Assembly: GCF_002150035.1 (NCBI RefSeq)
Contig: NZ_NETS01000008.1
Coordinates: 248,001 to 312,000, forward strand
DNA length: 64,000 nt
DNA from: Leptospira venezuelensis
Lineage (GTDB): Bacteria > Spirochaetota > Leptospiria > Leptospirales > Leptospiraceae
Direction: 5' to 3'
Position numbers and translations under genes: made by a program. A model generated the notes under the pieces. The model saw only the letters and a program-made list of their open reading frames with translations. It had not been told where the DNA came from and did no database searches. Positions 36,083 through 45,294 of this stretch are shown here, in pieces. Position 1 is the first letter of the stretch. The number at the start of each line of letters is the position of its first letter.

Positions 36083-36439
36083 ATGCTCATCACTGTTTGT
36101 AAAGGTAAAATCCATAGAGCCACGGTAACCGATGCTGACCTCAATTATGAGGGAAGCCTGACGGTAGATATGGATTTGGTAGATGCCGCTGGAATGTTTC
36201 CTTATGAAAAAGTTTCCGTTGTGAATGTAAACAATGGATCCAGATTCGAGACATATCTGATCGAAGGCAAAAGAGGTTCTGGAGAGATCTGCTTAAACGG
36301 AGCTGCTGCCCGTCTCGGAATGAAAGGAGACAAGGTAATAATTATCTCCTATGGCTCCCTGGAAGAAAAAGACCTGCCAAAAGGTTATAAACCCCAAGTC
36401 GTTCTCGTAGACGACAAAAACCATATCAAAAAAGCCTAA
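36083..36439 (+). CDS. panD: Aspartate 1-decarboxylase
   Basis: A 118-residue PanD, a pyruvoyl enzyme that makes beta-alanine for pantothenate and CoA. The self-cleavage site is the Gly24-Ser25 bond in NYEGSLTVD, which yields the pyruvoyl group. The following motifs NVNNGSRFETYLIEGKRGSGEICLNGAAA are standard, and length is normal. It starts 6 bases after the Panacea gene. Its stop codon is inside a hairpin that may terminate transcription. Confidence 0.97.
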   Translation: MLITVCKGKIHRATVTDADLNYEGSLTVDMDLVDAAGMFPYEKVSVVNVNNGSRFETYLIEGKRGSGEICLNGAAARLGMKGDKVIIISYGSLEEKDLPKGYKPQVVLVDDKNHIKKA

Positions 36440-36452
36440 ATCCTTAGGCTTT
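36431..36452 (+). terminator. Probable terminator overlapping the panD stop codon
   Basis: A perfect 9-base stem AAAGCCTAA / TTAGGCTTT with a 4-base loop. The panD TAA lies in the left arm. The trailing T run is short, so efficiency is uncertain. Confidence 0.55.
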
Positions 36453-36615
36453 AAATCCGCTGGACTAAATCTATAACCCGGATAGAATCGATCCGTTTTC
36501 CGCCCTAAACGGAATTCTTCTCATTTTTTTAAGGAAAAAGGAGAAGGAACGGCTAAGTTTCGGGGCTTAGAAGTCGATATTCAATATGAAGAACCGTACT
36601 GGGACAATAAATCGC

Positions 36616-37464
36616 ATGAAATCCGTCGCAAAATTTTCTTTTATCCTATTATTCTTAATTTTGGGAAATGGCGTTTCCGGCCAAAACAATGCAGAGAAGG
36701 AAAGTAAAGGTTCCGAAGGAGTGGAATTTTATCCGCTCGCGTATTACGACGATAGACTCTTAGTCAAAGAAGTTTCCTTCTTCCGTAGACATGCAGATAA
36801 CGGAAAAGGCGAGTTCATGGACGTAATGGTAGAGCTCGAAAACAGAGACTTCGACGCTGCAAACTTCTCCATTTATATTTTAGCGGTAAACGAAACTCCT
36901 CTTTCTAAAGTGGACGATCGCAGAGAACTGGTTCCATTCCCTAAATGGAGACAGTATGACGTAGAAGAACAGACTAAGGTAGTTAACTTCCAGAACCTGG
37001 TTCCAGTAAAGCTAGACAGCAAAAATGTTTGGGGCGAGAAAAAATACGGTGAAGTGAAGAAGAGCTACGACGAAAAGATCGCGAGAGGAGAAAAAGTAAA
37101 ATTCCCTAATCCGAATCTAGACACTCTAGTTCATTATCTTACTAATAACCCTAAAGATGCTCTTCCTATCGTTCTTTACGGAGAAGAAGGTCCTGCAAAA
37201 GACAAAGTTCTGATCAGCAACTTCGTTCCTCAAACAGCTGAGGATCTACAAAAACAGAAACATGACACTTTAAGCAAACACACTTATACCGTATACAATG
37301 CTAAGTACAAATCCACGATCTTCTCACACCACTACACAGAGTATCGTCCTGGATATTTTACTTTTAATAAGGTTGTGGTTCTGATCTTCAACCCTCAAAA
37401 AGAGAAGAACAAACTAGTCTATCGTAAGATCATAGATATCAATGGGTTGAAATTGGTGAACTAA
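36616..37464 (+). CDS. Secreted hypothetical protein
   Basis: About 282 residues with a signal peptide (MKSVAKFSFILLFLILGNGVSG, likely cleaved near GVSGQ). The mature part begins with a polar run and then a mixed alpha/beta region. It is rich in charged residues and short aromatic motifs (FYPLAYYDDRLLVKEVSFFRR, HHYTEYRPGYFTF). I recognise no domain. The start at 36616 is preferred because it gives a classical signal peptide; an in-frame ATG at 36586 would add ten polar residues. A terminator follows, so it is probably a single transcript. Periplasmic or outer-membrane location is inferred. Confidence 0.75.
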   Translation: MKSVAKFSFILLFLILGNGVSGQNNAEKESKGSEGVEFYPLAYYDDRLLVKEVSFFRRHADNGKGEFMDVMVELENRDFDAANFSIYILAVNETPLSKVDDRRELVPFPKWRQYDVEEQTKVVNFQNLVPVKLDSKNVWGEKKYGEVKKSYDEKIARGEKVKFPNPNLDTLVHYLTNNPKDALPIVLYGEEGPAKDKVLISNFVPQTAEDLQKQKHDTLSKHTYTVYNAKYKSTIFSHHYTEYRPGYFTFNKVVVLIFNPQKEKNKLVYRKIIDINGLKLVN

Positions 37465-37499
37465 GACTTATCCCTTATTAACCAACCTCAGTATGAAAG

Positions 37500-37523
37500 A
37501 AGGATCCGAAAGGGTCCTTTTTT
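37500..37523 (+). terminator. Rho-independent terminator
   Basis: An 8-base stem AAGGATCC / GGGTCCTT with a GAAA loop, followed by a T run. It lies 35 bases after the secreted-protein gene. Confidence 0.85.
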
Positions 37524-37668
37524 ATTGGAATCAACTTTCCGCATAGTTTCAGCTCATTTAATTTACAAATATAAGGGCAAAATATGAAGTTGGGCAGAAT
37601 CGCTCAGCAAAACTATCAAAAGAAAAAGATCCATCTAAGACAAATACTTGTAAAAATGATTTGAGATT

Positions 37669-37855
37669 ATGAAAATAAAGGAAATAATCAGAATCCTAGA
37701 GAGCGGATGGTTGGTATTTGGTAAACCAAACTGGAAGCCATAAACAATTTAAACATCCTCAGAAACCCGGAAGAGTAACTGTAGCCGGTAAACCAAATGC
37801 GGATATTCCTCCTGGAACTTTGAATAGTATCTTGAAACAATCAGGTCTAAAGTAA
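37669..37855 (+). pseudogene. hicA: HicA toxin gene, frameshifted by a 4-base duplication
   Basis: The frame starts MKIKEIIRILESGW and then runs into an early stop. The remainder of HicA is intact in another frame: TGSHKQFKHPQKPGRVTVAG, then KPNADIPPGTLNSILKQSGLK. The cause is visible: TGGT occurs twice in tandem at 37708-37715. Removing one copy restores a 60-residue HicA with GWYLVNQTGSHKQF, including the catalytic His of the double-stranded-RNA-binding-like fold. So the mRNA interferase toxin appears inactive while its antitoxin survives. A sequencing error or phase variation could mimic this. Confidence 0.85.
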
Positions 37856-37861
37856 TCATTT

Positions 37862-38065
37862 ATGGAATATCCAGTTATTATAGAAAAAGGCCCTACAAGT
37901 TTCGGAGCCTATGTTCCGGATCTACCTGGTTGCGTTGCAGTCGGGAAAACAGAAGAAGAAGTTACAAAACTAATCAAAGAAGCAATTGAGTTTCATTTAG
38001 ATGGATTGAGAAAAGAGGGAGAACCGATTCCCGCCCCCTCAAGAGTGACACTTGTATCCATATAA
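37862..38065 (+). CDS. hicB: HicB-type antitoxin
   Basis: A 67-residue short-form HicB. YPVIIEKGPTSFGAYVPDLPGCVAVGKT is the partly degraded RNase H-like fold typical of the family, followed by the helix EEEVTKLIKEAIEFHLDGLRKEGEPIP. There is no extra C-terminal DNA-binding domain. It starts 6 bases after the hicA remnant, as in intact hicAB operons. With hicA disrupted it may be a free-standing antitoxin remnant. Confidence 0.92.
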   Translation: MEYPVIIEKGPTSFGAYVPDLPGCVAVGKTEEEVTKLIKEAIEFHLDGLRKEGEPIPAPSRVTLVSI

Positions 38066-38066
38066 T

Positions 38067-38099
38067 AAAAAAGGACCCAAAAGTGTGGGTCCTTTTTTT
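38067..38099. terminator. Bidirectional terminator after hicB
   Basis: A perfect 13-base stem (AAAAAAGGACCCA / TGGGTCCTTTTTT) with a 6-base loop. T runs occur on both strands. It serves hicB and the convergent small gene ending at 38104. Confidence 0.9.
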
Positions 38100-38103
38100 G
38101 TGC

Positions 38104-38346
38104 TTAGGGATTTTGACCGGATTGTGGTCGACGGTAACGATCTATACTGCCCGGAACGAATCTTGTGGTCCAAAGTCCTCGGTCGATGTTTTTTTCCACC
38201 CAACCTTTTCCATGATCCCATCTTCCATCCGATATAAAATCGAAAAAGTAAGAGGAATTCATGTAACGGTAGGAGTCCATGATATCTAAGATATCTCGAC
38301 TCTCCGAGTCCTCAGGAGCCTCTTCGAAGAAGAAGTTGCTATCCAT
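38104..38346 (-). CDS. Small hypothetical protein
   Basis: An 80-residue protein, acidic N-terminus (FFFEEAPEDSESRDILDIMD) and basic, tryptophan-containing C-terminus (GRWDHGKGWVEKNIDRGLWT). No family is recognised. GAGG lies four bases before the ATG, and a bidirectional terminator sits 4 bases past its stop, which supports it as a real gene. Competing frames across the same bases are less convincing. Confidence 0.5.
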   Translation of the reverse strand: MDSNFFFEEAPEDSESRDILDIMDSYRYMNSSYFFDFISDGRWDHGKGWVEKNIDRGLWTTRFVPGSIDRYRRPQSGQNP

Positions 38347-38426
38347 TCGCCTCTACCATGATTCTTTCCATCCAAATGTCCATCTTTATTTAGCTAATGA
38401 GAAAATAATCTAGGGTTGCCCTAATT

Positions 38427-38714
38427 CTAAGACTCATCCCCTGATACTTTAGACTCTGGCTCCTCTCTATTCTCCTCTCGCTGGTTCGAAATGGAATAGA
38501 GAAAAGTCAAAAATCCCTGGTTTTTTTCAGGATTGGACTCCTTTCTCAAAAACTTAGACCTGGTCTTTCTGAAAGATTGTTTGGTCTGTCTGAACTTCTC
38601 CGCCTCGTCCAAAAGTCCATCCAATCGATTTTCCAGAAAAAATCTGAGTTCTTCCTGCAAATCCTCGCCGATTTTTTCGGATCCTTGTTCTGAATTTTTT
38701 GGCTCCTTCTCCAT
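38427..38714 (-). CDS. Small charged coiled-coil-like protein
   Basis: A 95-residue protein very rich in Glu, Lys, Arg and Ser (EQGSEKIGEDLQEELRFFLE, LDEAEKFRQTKQSFRKTRSK). It is probably a helical or partly disordered soluble protein. Other minus-strand frames overlap it, but this one has the most protein-like composition and a GGA near the ATG. It is divergent from the HATPase-HDOD gene. Function unknown. Confidence 0.5.
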   Translation of the reverse strand: MEKEPKNSEQGSEKIGEDLQEELRFFLENRLDGLLDEAEKFRQTKQSFRKTRSKFLRKESNPEKNQGFLTFLYSISNQREENREEPESKVSGDES

Positions 38715-38774
38715 TTCCGGCCCCCATATGATATTTTAGGTTTTCCCCGGACAAACAGGTGCCCAATCCGAAGA

Positions 38775-40310
38775 ATGGAGCGCATTTTTTTTCTTGCGAC
38801 AAGGGAGTTTAGACCCAAATTTGAGGGAATGCTAAATCCTACAGAACTCACGGAAACCCTAGTCTCTGGGAAAGATATCGAACTGGAATATCGATTTATT
38901 TCAGACGAGGACCACCAGCAGATTTACCTTCTGCTACTTCAGGTTTTAGGAAATCTGGACAGATTATTTCTTACGGAAGTGGTTTCCACCATTCTGAAAG
39001 AACTTCTGATGAATGCGAATAAGGCCAATGCGAAGAGGCTTTTTTTCCTAACCGAAGGGTTAAACATCAACGAAGCATCTCATTATAATAAAGGGATGAA
39101 ACGTTTTTTAGAAGAGATCATTCATAAATGGGATGAACAGGAAAAAGTACTCAAAGGTTCCAATTTATCTGTTCGTCTTCGTGCAAAGATCATGAACCAG
39201 AATTTGATCTTCTTGATCGAGAATGATTCGGCACTTCTTCCCCAAGAGTCCGAAAGGATCAAAGCAAGATTAGAATCCGCAAGTAAGTTCAATGATCTAT
39301 CCGATGCATTTCTTTCTATGGCGGACAGCCAAGAAAGTGCAGGCCTTGGACTTGTACTCATACAGTTATTACTAAAAAACTCCGGTATCGGTTCTGATAA
39401 ATTTAAGATAGAGACCGACGGAAAGATCACCAGAGCAACCTTAGTGATCCCTAAACAAATCGTTCCTTTGGAAGTTGCTACCAAACTCAAGGACAGAATC
39501 CTTACAGAAGTAGAAGGCCTTCCCCCACTTCCTCATACTCTTACAAGGATCATAAATCTTTGTAATAATCCTGACTCGGATTTAGGTGTAATCGCAAACG
39601 AGATAGAAAGAAATCCTGCAATCAGTGCGGATCTTCTTAAACTTTCTAACTCAGCAGGTTTCGCGAGTAGGAATAAAGTAAATACCATCGTCCAAGCTGT
39701 TAAGGTTGTGGGACTGAAGAACGTCCGAAATCTTTTGTATGTATCAGGCGTACGAAAGATCATGGAAGGAAGATATTCCAAACTTCAAGAAGTATGGAAT
39801 CATTCCAACCTGGCGAGTTTTTTCGCTAGGCAGGTTTCTCAAAGAGCGGGACTTGGAAAACTTTCCGATATCGCTGCAGTAGGCGCCTTACTCCATGATT
39901 TGGGAAAATTCATATTGCTTTCATTGGACCCTACATTATTCAAACGTTTGGCATCTTACCAAAAGCATAGGGACCTATCCAATTCCACAATCTTAGAAGA
40001 AATTTCCACAGGTATTTCTCATCCCACTTTAGGGGCAATGCTTGCCAGAAAATGGGATTTTCCTCCAGACCTAGTACATATGATCGAATTTCATCATAGA
40101 GCATTCATGGCGACTAACACGATTTATACGGATTTAGTTGATTCTGTATACGTAGCAAATATGATGTGTGATTATCTGGATAAGAAGACCAGCTACTATG
40201 CAGCTGACTCGAGTATACTAAAAAAATTCCAGTTAGATGATAAGGCAAAATTCGAAGAGACCTGCGAAAAATTAGCAAAGGCCTACGAGATCGCGAATGA
40301 AGAAAACTGA
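38775..40310 (+). CDS. HATPase-like plus HDOD domain signalling protein
   Basis: A 511-residue fusion. Residues about 30-215 resemble a GHKL ATPase module: the N-box-like TILKELLMNANKANAKRLFF and the G-box-like SAGLGLVLIQLLLKNSG. There is no dimerisation/phosphoacceptor His domain. Residues about 235-445 are an HDOD domain: LPPLPHTLTRIINLCNNPDS, NPAISADLLKLSNSAGF, and GALLHDLGKFIL with an HD pair, then IEFHHRAF. HDOD proteins usually lack hydrolase activity and act in signalling. An alternative start at 38829 would remove 18 residues. It overlaps the ABC ATPase gene by 14 bases, so they are translationally coupled. Confidence 0.8.
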   Translation: MERIFFLATREFRPKFEGMLNPTELTETLVSGKDIELEYRFISDEDHQQIYLLLLQVLGNLDRLFLTEVVSTILKELLMNANKANAKRLFFLTEGLNINEASHYNKGMKRFLEEIIHKWDEQEKVLKGSNLSVRLRAKIMNQNLIFLIENDSALLPQESERIKARLESASKFNDLSDAFLSMADSQESAGLGLVLIQLLLKNSGIGSDKFKIETDGKITRATLVIPKQIVPLEVATKLKDRILTEVEGLPPLPHTLTRIINLCNNPDSDLGVIANEIERNPAISADLLKLSNSAGFASRNKVNTIVQAVKVVGLKNVRNLLYVSGVRKIMEGRYSKLQEVWNHSNLASFFARQVSQRAGLGKLSDIAAVGALLHDLGKFILLSLDPTLFKRLASYQKHRDLSNSTILEEISTGISHPTLGAMLARKWDFPPDLVHMIEFHHRAFMATNTIYTDLVDSVYVANMMCDYLDKKTSYYAADSSILKKFQLDDKAKFEETCEKLAKAYEIANEEN

Positions 40311-41097
40311 ATCCAATAATCTGCTTAATTTACACGGAATTAAGTTTTATAGATCTGGAACTCCCATTCTAGATGGAATCGATTTCCAGATCAATTCTGG
40401 GGAACATTGGGTGCTTTTAGGCCGCAATGGGGCCGGTAAGACAACACTTGTAAATTTGATCTATGGTTCCGTTTGGCCTACTGCAGGTAGGATCAATCTT
40501 TTCGGAGAAACCTTCGGAGAAACTCCGCTACAGATCCTACGTAATAAGATTGGAATCTTGGATTCTTCTCAGCAAGAAAGTGCACTTCAAAAAAGTCTTA
40601 CAGTTTACGATGTACTCCTTACAGGTTTTTTTCATACCATAGGTTTTTATAGAGAATCAAATGCTTGGGAAGAAAAAGAAGCAGAGCGGATTTTAGAAGA
40701 GAACGGTTTCGATGCTAAAAGAAACCAATTATTCCGAACTCTATCTTCTGGCGAGAAGAAGAAAATCCTTTTCTTAAGAGCAATGTGCACTTCTCCTGAA
40801 TTTGTGATCTTAGATGAGCCTTGCTCCGGATTGGATCTAACAGCGAGAGAGGAATTCATAGATTTCTTAGATGAATATAAGAAGAATAGAAGTTTCACTT
40901 CTATTTATATCACGCATAGGATCGACGAGATCCCTCCATTTTACGAACACGCAGCTCTTCTGAAATCGGGCAAAATTTTATTCTCAGGCGAGATCAAGGA
41001 GGCATTCACTTCTGCAAGACTTTCGGATCTATATGATCGCAAAGTAGAGGCAGAAAATCGGAATGGCACCTGGGTCGCAGTAACTGAGAGAAAATAA
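40297..41097 (+). CDS. ABC transporter ATP-binding protein
   Basis: A 266-residue single ABC ATPase. Walker A GRNGAGKTT near 47, Q-loop in ILDSSQQESAL, signature LSSGEKKKILFLRAM near 150, Walker B FVILDEPCSGLD, and the H-loop in YITHRIDEIPP. The substitution of LSSGE for LSGGQ and the overall form resemble ModF/YlmA-type ATPases that lack a neighbouring permease. None is present here. Its 5-prime end overlaps the HDOD gene, and it is convergent with topA, whose stop follows immediately. Confidence 0.88.
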   Translation: MKKTESNNLLNLHGIKFYRSGTPILDGIDFQINSGEHWVLLGRNGAGKTTLVNLIYGSVWPTAGRINLFGETFGETPLQILRNKIGILDSSQQESALQKSLTVYDVLLTGFFHTIGFYRESNAWEEKEAERILEENGFDAKRNQLFRTLSSGEKKKILFLRAMCTSPEFVILDEPCSGLDLTAREEFIDFLDEYKKNRSFTSIYITHRIDEIPPFYEHAALLKSGKILFSGEIKEAFTSARLSDLYDRKVEAENRNGTWVAVTERK

Positions 41098-42942
41098 TTA
41101 TAGATACTCCGCGTAGTCGCAGGCAGGAAAGCGGGAGCAGATATAATATTCTTTCTTTTTGGAAGATTTCTTTTTTACTCTCTCCCCTTCTTTGCATACA
41201 GGACAAAATCCGTATTTCGGGGCTTTTGGTTTTTCCTTTAACTGCTTACTAATAGCAGCTATATTCGTTTTCTTTAATTGAGAATCTAAAACAGAGTAAA
41301 ATTCGGAAAGAACCTTGGACCTATTTTCTTCTCCCGAAGCGATAGAATCCAATTTTTGTTCCATTTCGGAAGTGAACTTTTCTCTGAATAAATCGGCAAA
41401 TGCAGCCTGTAAAAATGCGTTTACCCTTTCTCCTAAGCTCTCGGCGTATAATTTTCCTTTTTCTGAATATACATATTTTCTTTTGTATAATGTTTCCAGG
41501 ATAGAAGCGAAGGTAGAAGGTCTGCCTATTCCTTCTTTTTCTAATTTGGAGACAAGACTTGCTTCTGTGTATCTAGGAGTAGGTTCTGTAGTTTTTTCTT
41601 GGATTTCCCAAGGATCTGGAGTTAATATTTCTCCTTTTTTCCATGTAGGAAAAATGTCTGCGCTTACATTATAGATCTTTTTATAACCAGGATCTATAGT
41701 AAAAAGTTTCTCTCCTTTCCAAACTTCCTCTCCTCCATTGGCCAGAAACTCCAATCTTTTCCAAGTTTCAGGTTTCATTTGAGAAGCAATTGTACGTTTC
41801 CAGATCAGTTCATATAGTTTTTTGGAATCCTTACTTAAATGACGATCGGCGACTTCGAATATGAAGGACGGCTCCAAAAACACATCCACAGGACGGATCG
41901 CTTCATGAGCATCCTGTGATTTTCCTTTTGTCTTTTTGACTCTGTAGGTTTGGGCCTTATCTGATACAAATTCATTCCCGAATTTTGAAGCGATCTTTCG
42001 ACGGATAGAATCAATCGCGGCTTCTCCAATCCGGACCGAATCAGTCCTCATATAAGTGATCAATCCTTGGGATTTTCCTTTTCCCAGATCAGTTCCCTCA
42101 TATAGTTCCTGAGCAAGCTTCATCGTTTTGGATGCAGAAAATTTTAAGATCCTAAATGCTTCCTGCTGCAAAGTTGCAGTAGTGAAAGGTGGTGGAGGCA
42201 AAGTTTCCCCCAGTTTTTCTTTTCTTTCTGCAATCTTTAATACTTTTGATTTTTTTAATATAGAATCCAGGAATTCGGATGCTTCTCTTTGAGTTAAGAA
42301 GTTGTCTTTTTGAGGATAAAAAAGGATCCTTTCGTTTTCTCCAGTTCCATAAAACACAGTCGCAGAAACTATCCATGTAGTAACCGGGATAAAACTTCGA
42401 ATTTCCTCTTCTCTTTCGCAGATCCATTTTAATGCAACCGACTGCACTCTTCCTGCGGAAAGACCTTCTCCATTTACCGCTCTCCATAGAAATGGACTTA
42501 CCTTATATCCGATCAGTCTATCTAAGATCCTTCTGGCCTTTTGAGAATCTACCAGATCCAGATCGATCTTGTCCGGTTCTGCGATAGCCTGTAAAATTTT
42601 GTCCTTTTGGATTTCTTGGAATCGAATTCGGGAGATATTAGCCTTCTTCCCTAATTTTTGAGCCAGAATATAACCTATAAATTCACCTTCCCTGTCTGGG
42701 TCAGTTGCGATGAGTATAGAAGAATGAGACTTCGCTTCCTTTAAAATAGAAGATAAGACTTTCTTTTTTCCTTTAAGAGGAACATATTCGGGTTCAAAAT
42801 CTTTTTCAATTTTGATCCCGATCCGATCTGGGGGAAGATCTAAAATATGTCCGAAGGTGGCGAGCACCTTATATTCTTTTCCTAAATAGGAAGAGATAGT
42901 TTTGACTTTGGTAGGAGACTCTACAATTATTAAGACGGACAT
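41098..42942 (-). CDS. topA: DNA topoisomerase I
   Basis: A 614-residue type IA topoisomerase that relaxes negative supercoils. TOPRIM motifs IIVESPTKVKTI and ATDPDREGEFI, and the active-site tyrosine Tyr297 in GLITYMRTDSVRIG. The tail carries a single four-cysteine zinc ribbon (FCPVCKEGERVKKKSSKK, then YYICSRFPACDYAEYL), fewer than the three of E. coli, so the enzyme is short. It is upstream of nothing on its strand and convergent with the ABC gene with no gap. Confidence 0.95.
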   Translation of the reverse strand: MSVLIIVESPTKVKTISSYLGKEYKVLATFGHILDLPPDRIGIKIEKDFEPEYVPLKGKKKVLSSILKEAKSHSSILIATDPDREGEFIGYILAQKLGKKANISRIRFQEIQKDKILQAIAEPDKIDLDLVDSQKARRILDRLIGYKVSPFLWRAVNGEGLSAGRVQSVALKWICEREEEIRSFIPVTTWIVSATVFYGTGENERILFYPQKDNFLTQREASEFLDSILKKSKVLKIAERKEKLGETLPPPPFTTATLQQEAFRILKFSASKTMKLAQELYEGTDLGKGKSQGLITYMRTDSVRIGEAAIDSIRRKIASKFGNEFVSDKAQTYRVKKTKGKSQDAHEAIRPVDVFLEPSFIFEVADRHLSKDSKKLYELIWKRTIASQMKPETWKRLEFLANGGEEVWKGEKLFTIDPGYKKIYNVSADIFPTWKKGEILTPDPWEIQEKTTEPTPRYTEASLVSKLEKEGIGRPSTFASILETLYKRKYVYSEKGKLYAESLGERVNAFLQAAFADLFREKFTSEMEQKLDSIASGEENRSKVLSEFYSVLDSQLKKTNIAAISKQLKEKPKAPKYGFCPVCKEGERVKKKSSKKKEYYICSRFPACDYAEYL

Positions 42943-42980
42943 TGGGGATCAGGCCGGAAATCCGGCCCTTCCGTATTTTT

Positions 42981-43829
42981 CTAATGAGGTCCTAACTCTT
43001 CAATCAAATATCCGTTCGGATAAGTAGGGTTATTTCTTTTGGTTACGTAATAGGGAGTTTTCCGAGGCGGCCAAAAATATCTCAAGGCAAATGCCCTAAA
43101 TTTTAAGACTGCGTAGGTCAGAGCTGCAATAATCGGATTAGCTTTCGGAAATCCCATAGCCTCTCTAAGAGGTTTATCCATAAGTGAATATACTGCATGA
43201 TATACTAAATATTCCAGACCAGGGATTTTAGGAATTCTGGCAGAAGCGATCTTCATGGTAGCACGTGCTACTTGTTCGGAGTCAGCAGTGCGGCGAAATT
43301 TTTCCTTTTCGAAACGTAAATTGAACTCCAGCATTTCTTCGTAGGTTTCCGGAATATTTTTGATATTCATCATTTTTCCGATCCGTTTCCAGAGATAGAA
43401 ATTGGCGAGTCTTTCCTTTTCGGTACTCTTTCTCCAGCCGAACTTTTGGTTCCATCGATCCGGCTCGAATATAAAAGTTGTAAGTGTATAAAGAAAGTCT
43501 TCGTTCTTGATATCATATTCTTTGTGGATCTGGTTCAGTCTTCTAATGGCTTCTCTTCCTCTTTCGCTGTCCAGTCCGTTCTCTATAAATTCTGCGAGGA
43601 TAAGCGCGGTATCGTCATATCTTTTTTGTCCTGCAGATTCGAATCGTTTGGTTGTATTCAATATTTTTGAAATAGAGGGAATTGCAAATGTCCTGAAGAA
43701 AGATATTGCGAGTGAAATTTCCACATCCTGAGGAAAATCATAACTTCCCGAAAGGAATACGATCTTTTGCGCATCCTTCTCCGCATCTAATTCATTAATT
43801 TGTTTTAATATTTTCAAACGGTTGAACAT
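42981..43829 (-). CDS. DUF2236 / MpaB-rubber-oxygenase-like family protein
   Basis: A 282-residue protein resembling the ER-bound oxygenase MpaB / latex-clearing (DUF2236) family. FFRTFAIPSISKILNTTKRFE and KRYDDTALILAEFIENGLDSERG are followed by AIRRLNQIHKEYDIKNEDFLYTLTTFIFEP. The His in NQIHKEY is the expected haem-region position. The later motif NIPETYEEMLEFNLRFEKEKF also fits. Members include haem oxygenases, but bacterial cytoplasmic members are mostly uncharacterised. It lies 38 bases upstream of topA on the same strand. Confidence 0.7.
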   Translation of the reverse strand: MFNRLKILKQINELDAEKDAQKIVFLSGSYDFPQDVEISLAISFFRTFAIPSISKILNTTKRFESAGQKRYDDTALILAEFIENGLDSERGREAIRRLNQIHKEYDIKNEDFLYTLTTFIFEPDRWNQKFGWRKSTEKERLANFYLWKRIGKMMNIKNIPETYEEMLEFNLRFEKEKFRRTADSEQVARATMKIASARIPKIPGLEYLVYHAVYSLMDKPLREAMGFPKANPIIAALTYAVLKFRAFALRYFWPPRKTPYYVTKRNNPTYPNGYLIEELGPH

Positions 43830-43950
43830 CTGTTTATTTTTTCCTTTGATACCGAACTTTTGATTTATCTCTTTTTCGCACAGATGTTCGGTTAAATTTG
43901 AAACGCAAGTCTTTTATTATAATGCTTTTATTTCAAACAAAAGGGTTTTA

Positions 43951-43999
43951 GCACGCAGAGTCGCGGAGCCACAGAGGGTGGAGTTGTAGGAATTCCTAC
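43951..43999. repeat. Dispersed repeat element, copy C (single arm) with GTAGGAATTCCTAC palindrome
   Basis: 43951-43977 (GCACGCAGAGTCGCGGAGCC and on) matches the left arms of copies A, B and D. No facing right arm is present here. It is followed by the perfect 14-base palindrome GTAGGAATTCCTAC at 43986-43999, a word also found in altered form beside copy D. Confidence 0.6.
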
Positions 44000-44013
44000 G
44001 TAAGTTAAAGTTT

Positions 44014-44034
44014 CCCCGCCCGCTTAGGGTGGGG
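44014..44034. repeat. GC-rich hairpin
   Basis: CCCCGCCC / GGGTGGGG with one G-T pair and a GCTTA loop, inside a local GC-rich island (44013-44060) that contrasts with AT-rich flanks. Confidence 0.4.
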
Positions 44035-44104
44035 GCCGGTGCGGTGGTACCCCGATGGAGTTATCATAAAAAGTGATTTCTTACAACCAGATTATTTTTT
44101 AGAA

Positions 44105-44128
44105 ATGATGTAGGAACTCCTACATCAT
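44105..44128. repeat. 24-base palindrome of the GTAGGA/TCCTAC family
   Basis: Perfect 11-base arms ATGATGTAGGA and TCCTACATCAT around AC. The same core (TGTAGGA...TCCTACA) occurs at 55849-55865. Confidence 0.65.
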
Positions 44129-44186
44129 ATTTACTCGCCAGCTTCTCCGTTTGCTCCCTTGCGAAATGTATCTTTGGGAAAATACA

Positions 44187-44216
44187 AAAAAATCCCGACG
44201 TTACCGCCGGGATTTT
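44187..44216 (-). terminator. Rho-independent terminator of cysK
   Basis: Read on the minus strand, AAAATCCCGGCG / CGTCGGGATTTT forms a 12-base stem with one mismatch and a GTAA loop, then a run of T. It starts 26 bases past the cysK stop. Confidence 0.88.
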
Positions 44217-44241
44217 AGATAGGAAAGATTGTGGTCTATTC

Positions 44242-45171
<930 letters not shown>

Positions 45172-45294
45172 TAGGAATTCCTACCTCTGGAGCTGAATTT
45201 TTGTGAACTTGTCAATATATTAAACATCTTTTTCAATATATCAAATGCGATCAATGAAAAAAGATCGAAACTGTCTGGATATTTCTAAGAAGAT

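Larger units (their letters stand above)
43830..44241. other. 412-base intergenic region upstream of the DUF2236 gene and downstream of cysK
   Basis: Contains repeat copy C (43951-43999), a GC-rich hairpin (44014-44034), a 24-base palindrome (44105-44128) and the cysK terminator (44187-44216). I see no convincing gene. The promoter of the DUF2236 gene should lie in the AT-rich part at 43840-43940. Confidence 0.65.

Noticed and set aside
38039..38289. Alternative frames on both strands around the hicB terminator
   Set aside because: They read through a perfect 13-base terminator stem and lack ribosome sites. The minus-strand frame at 38104-38346 is better supported.
38546..38851. Two extra minus-strand frames overlapping the charged small gene and the HATPase-HDOD start
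   Set aside because: Arg/Cys-rich composition and no start signal; the 38427-38714 frame has a more natural composition.
44013..44060. GC-rich island that might be a tRNA or structured RNA
   Set aside because: No cloverleaf, T-loop or anticodon arm can be drawn; only a simple hairpin is supported.
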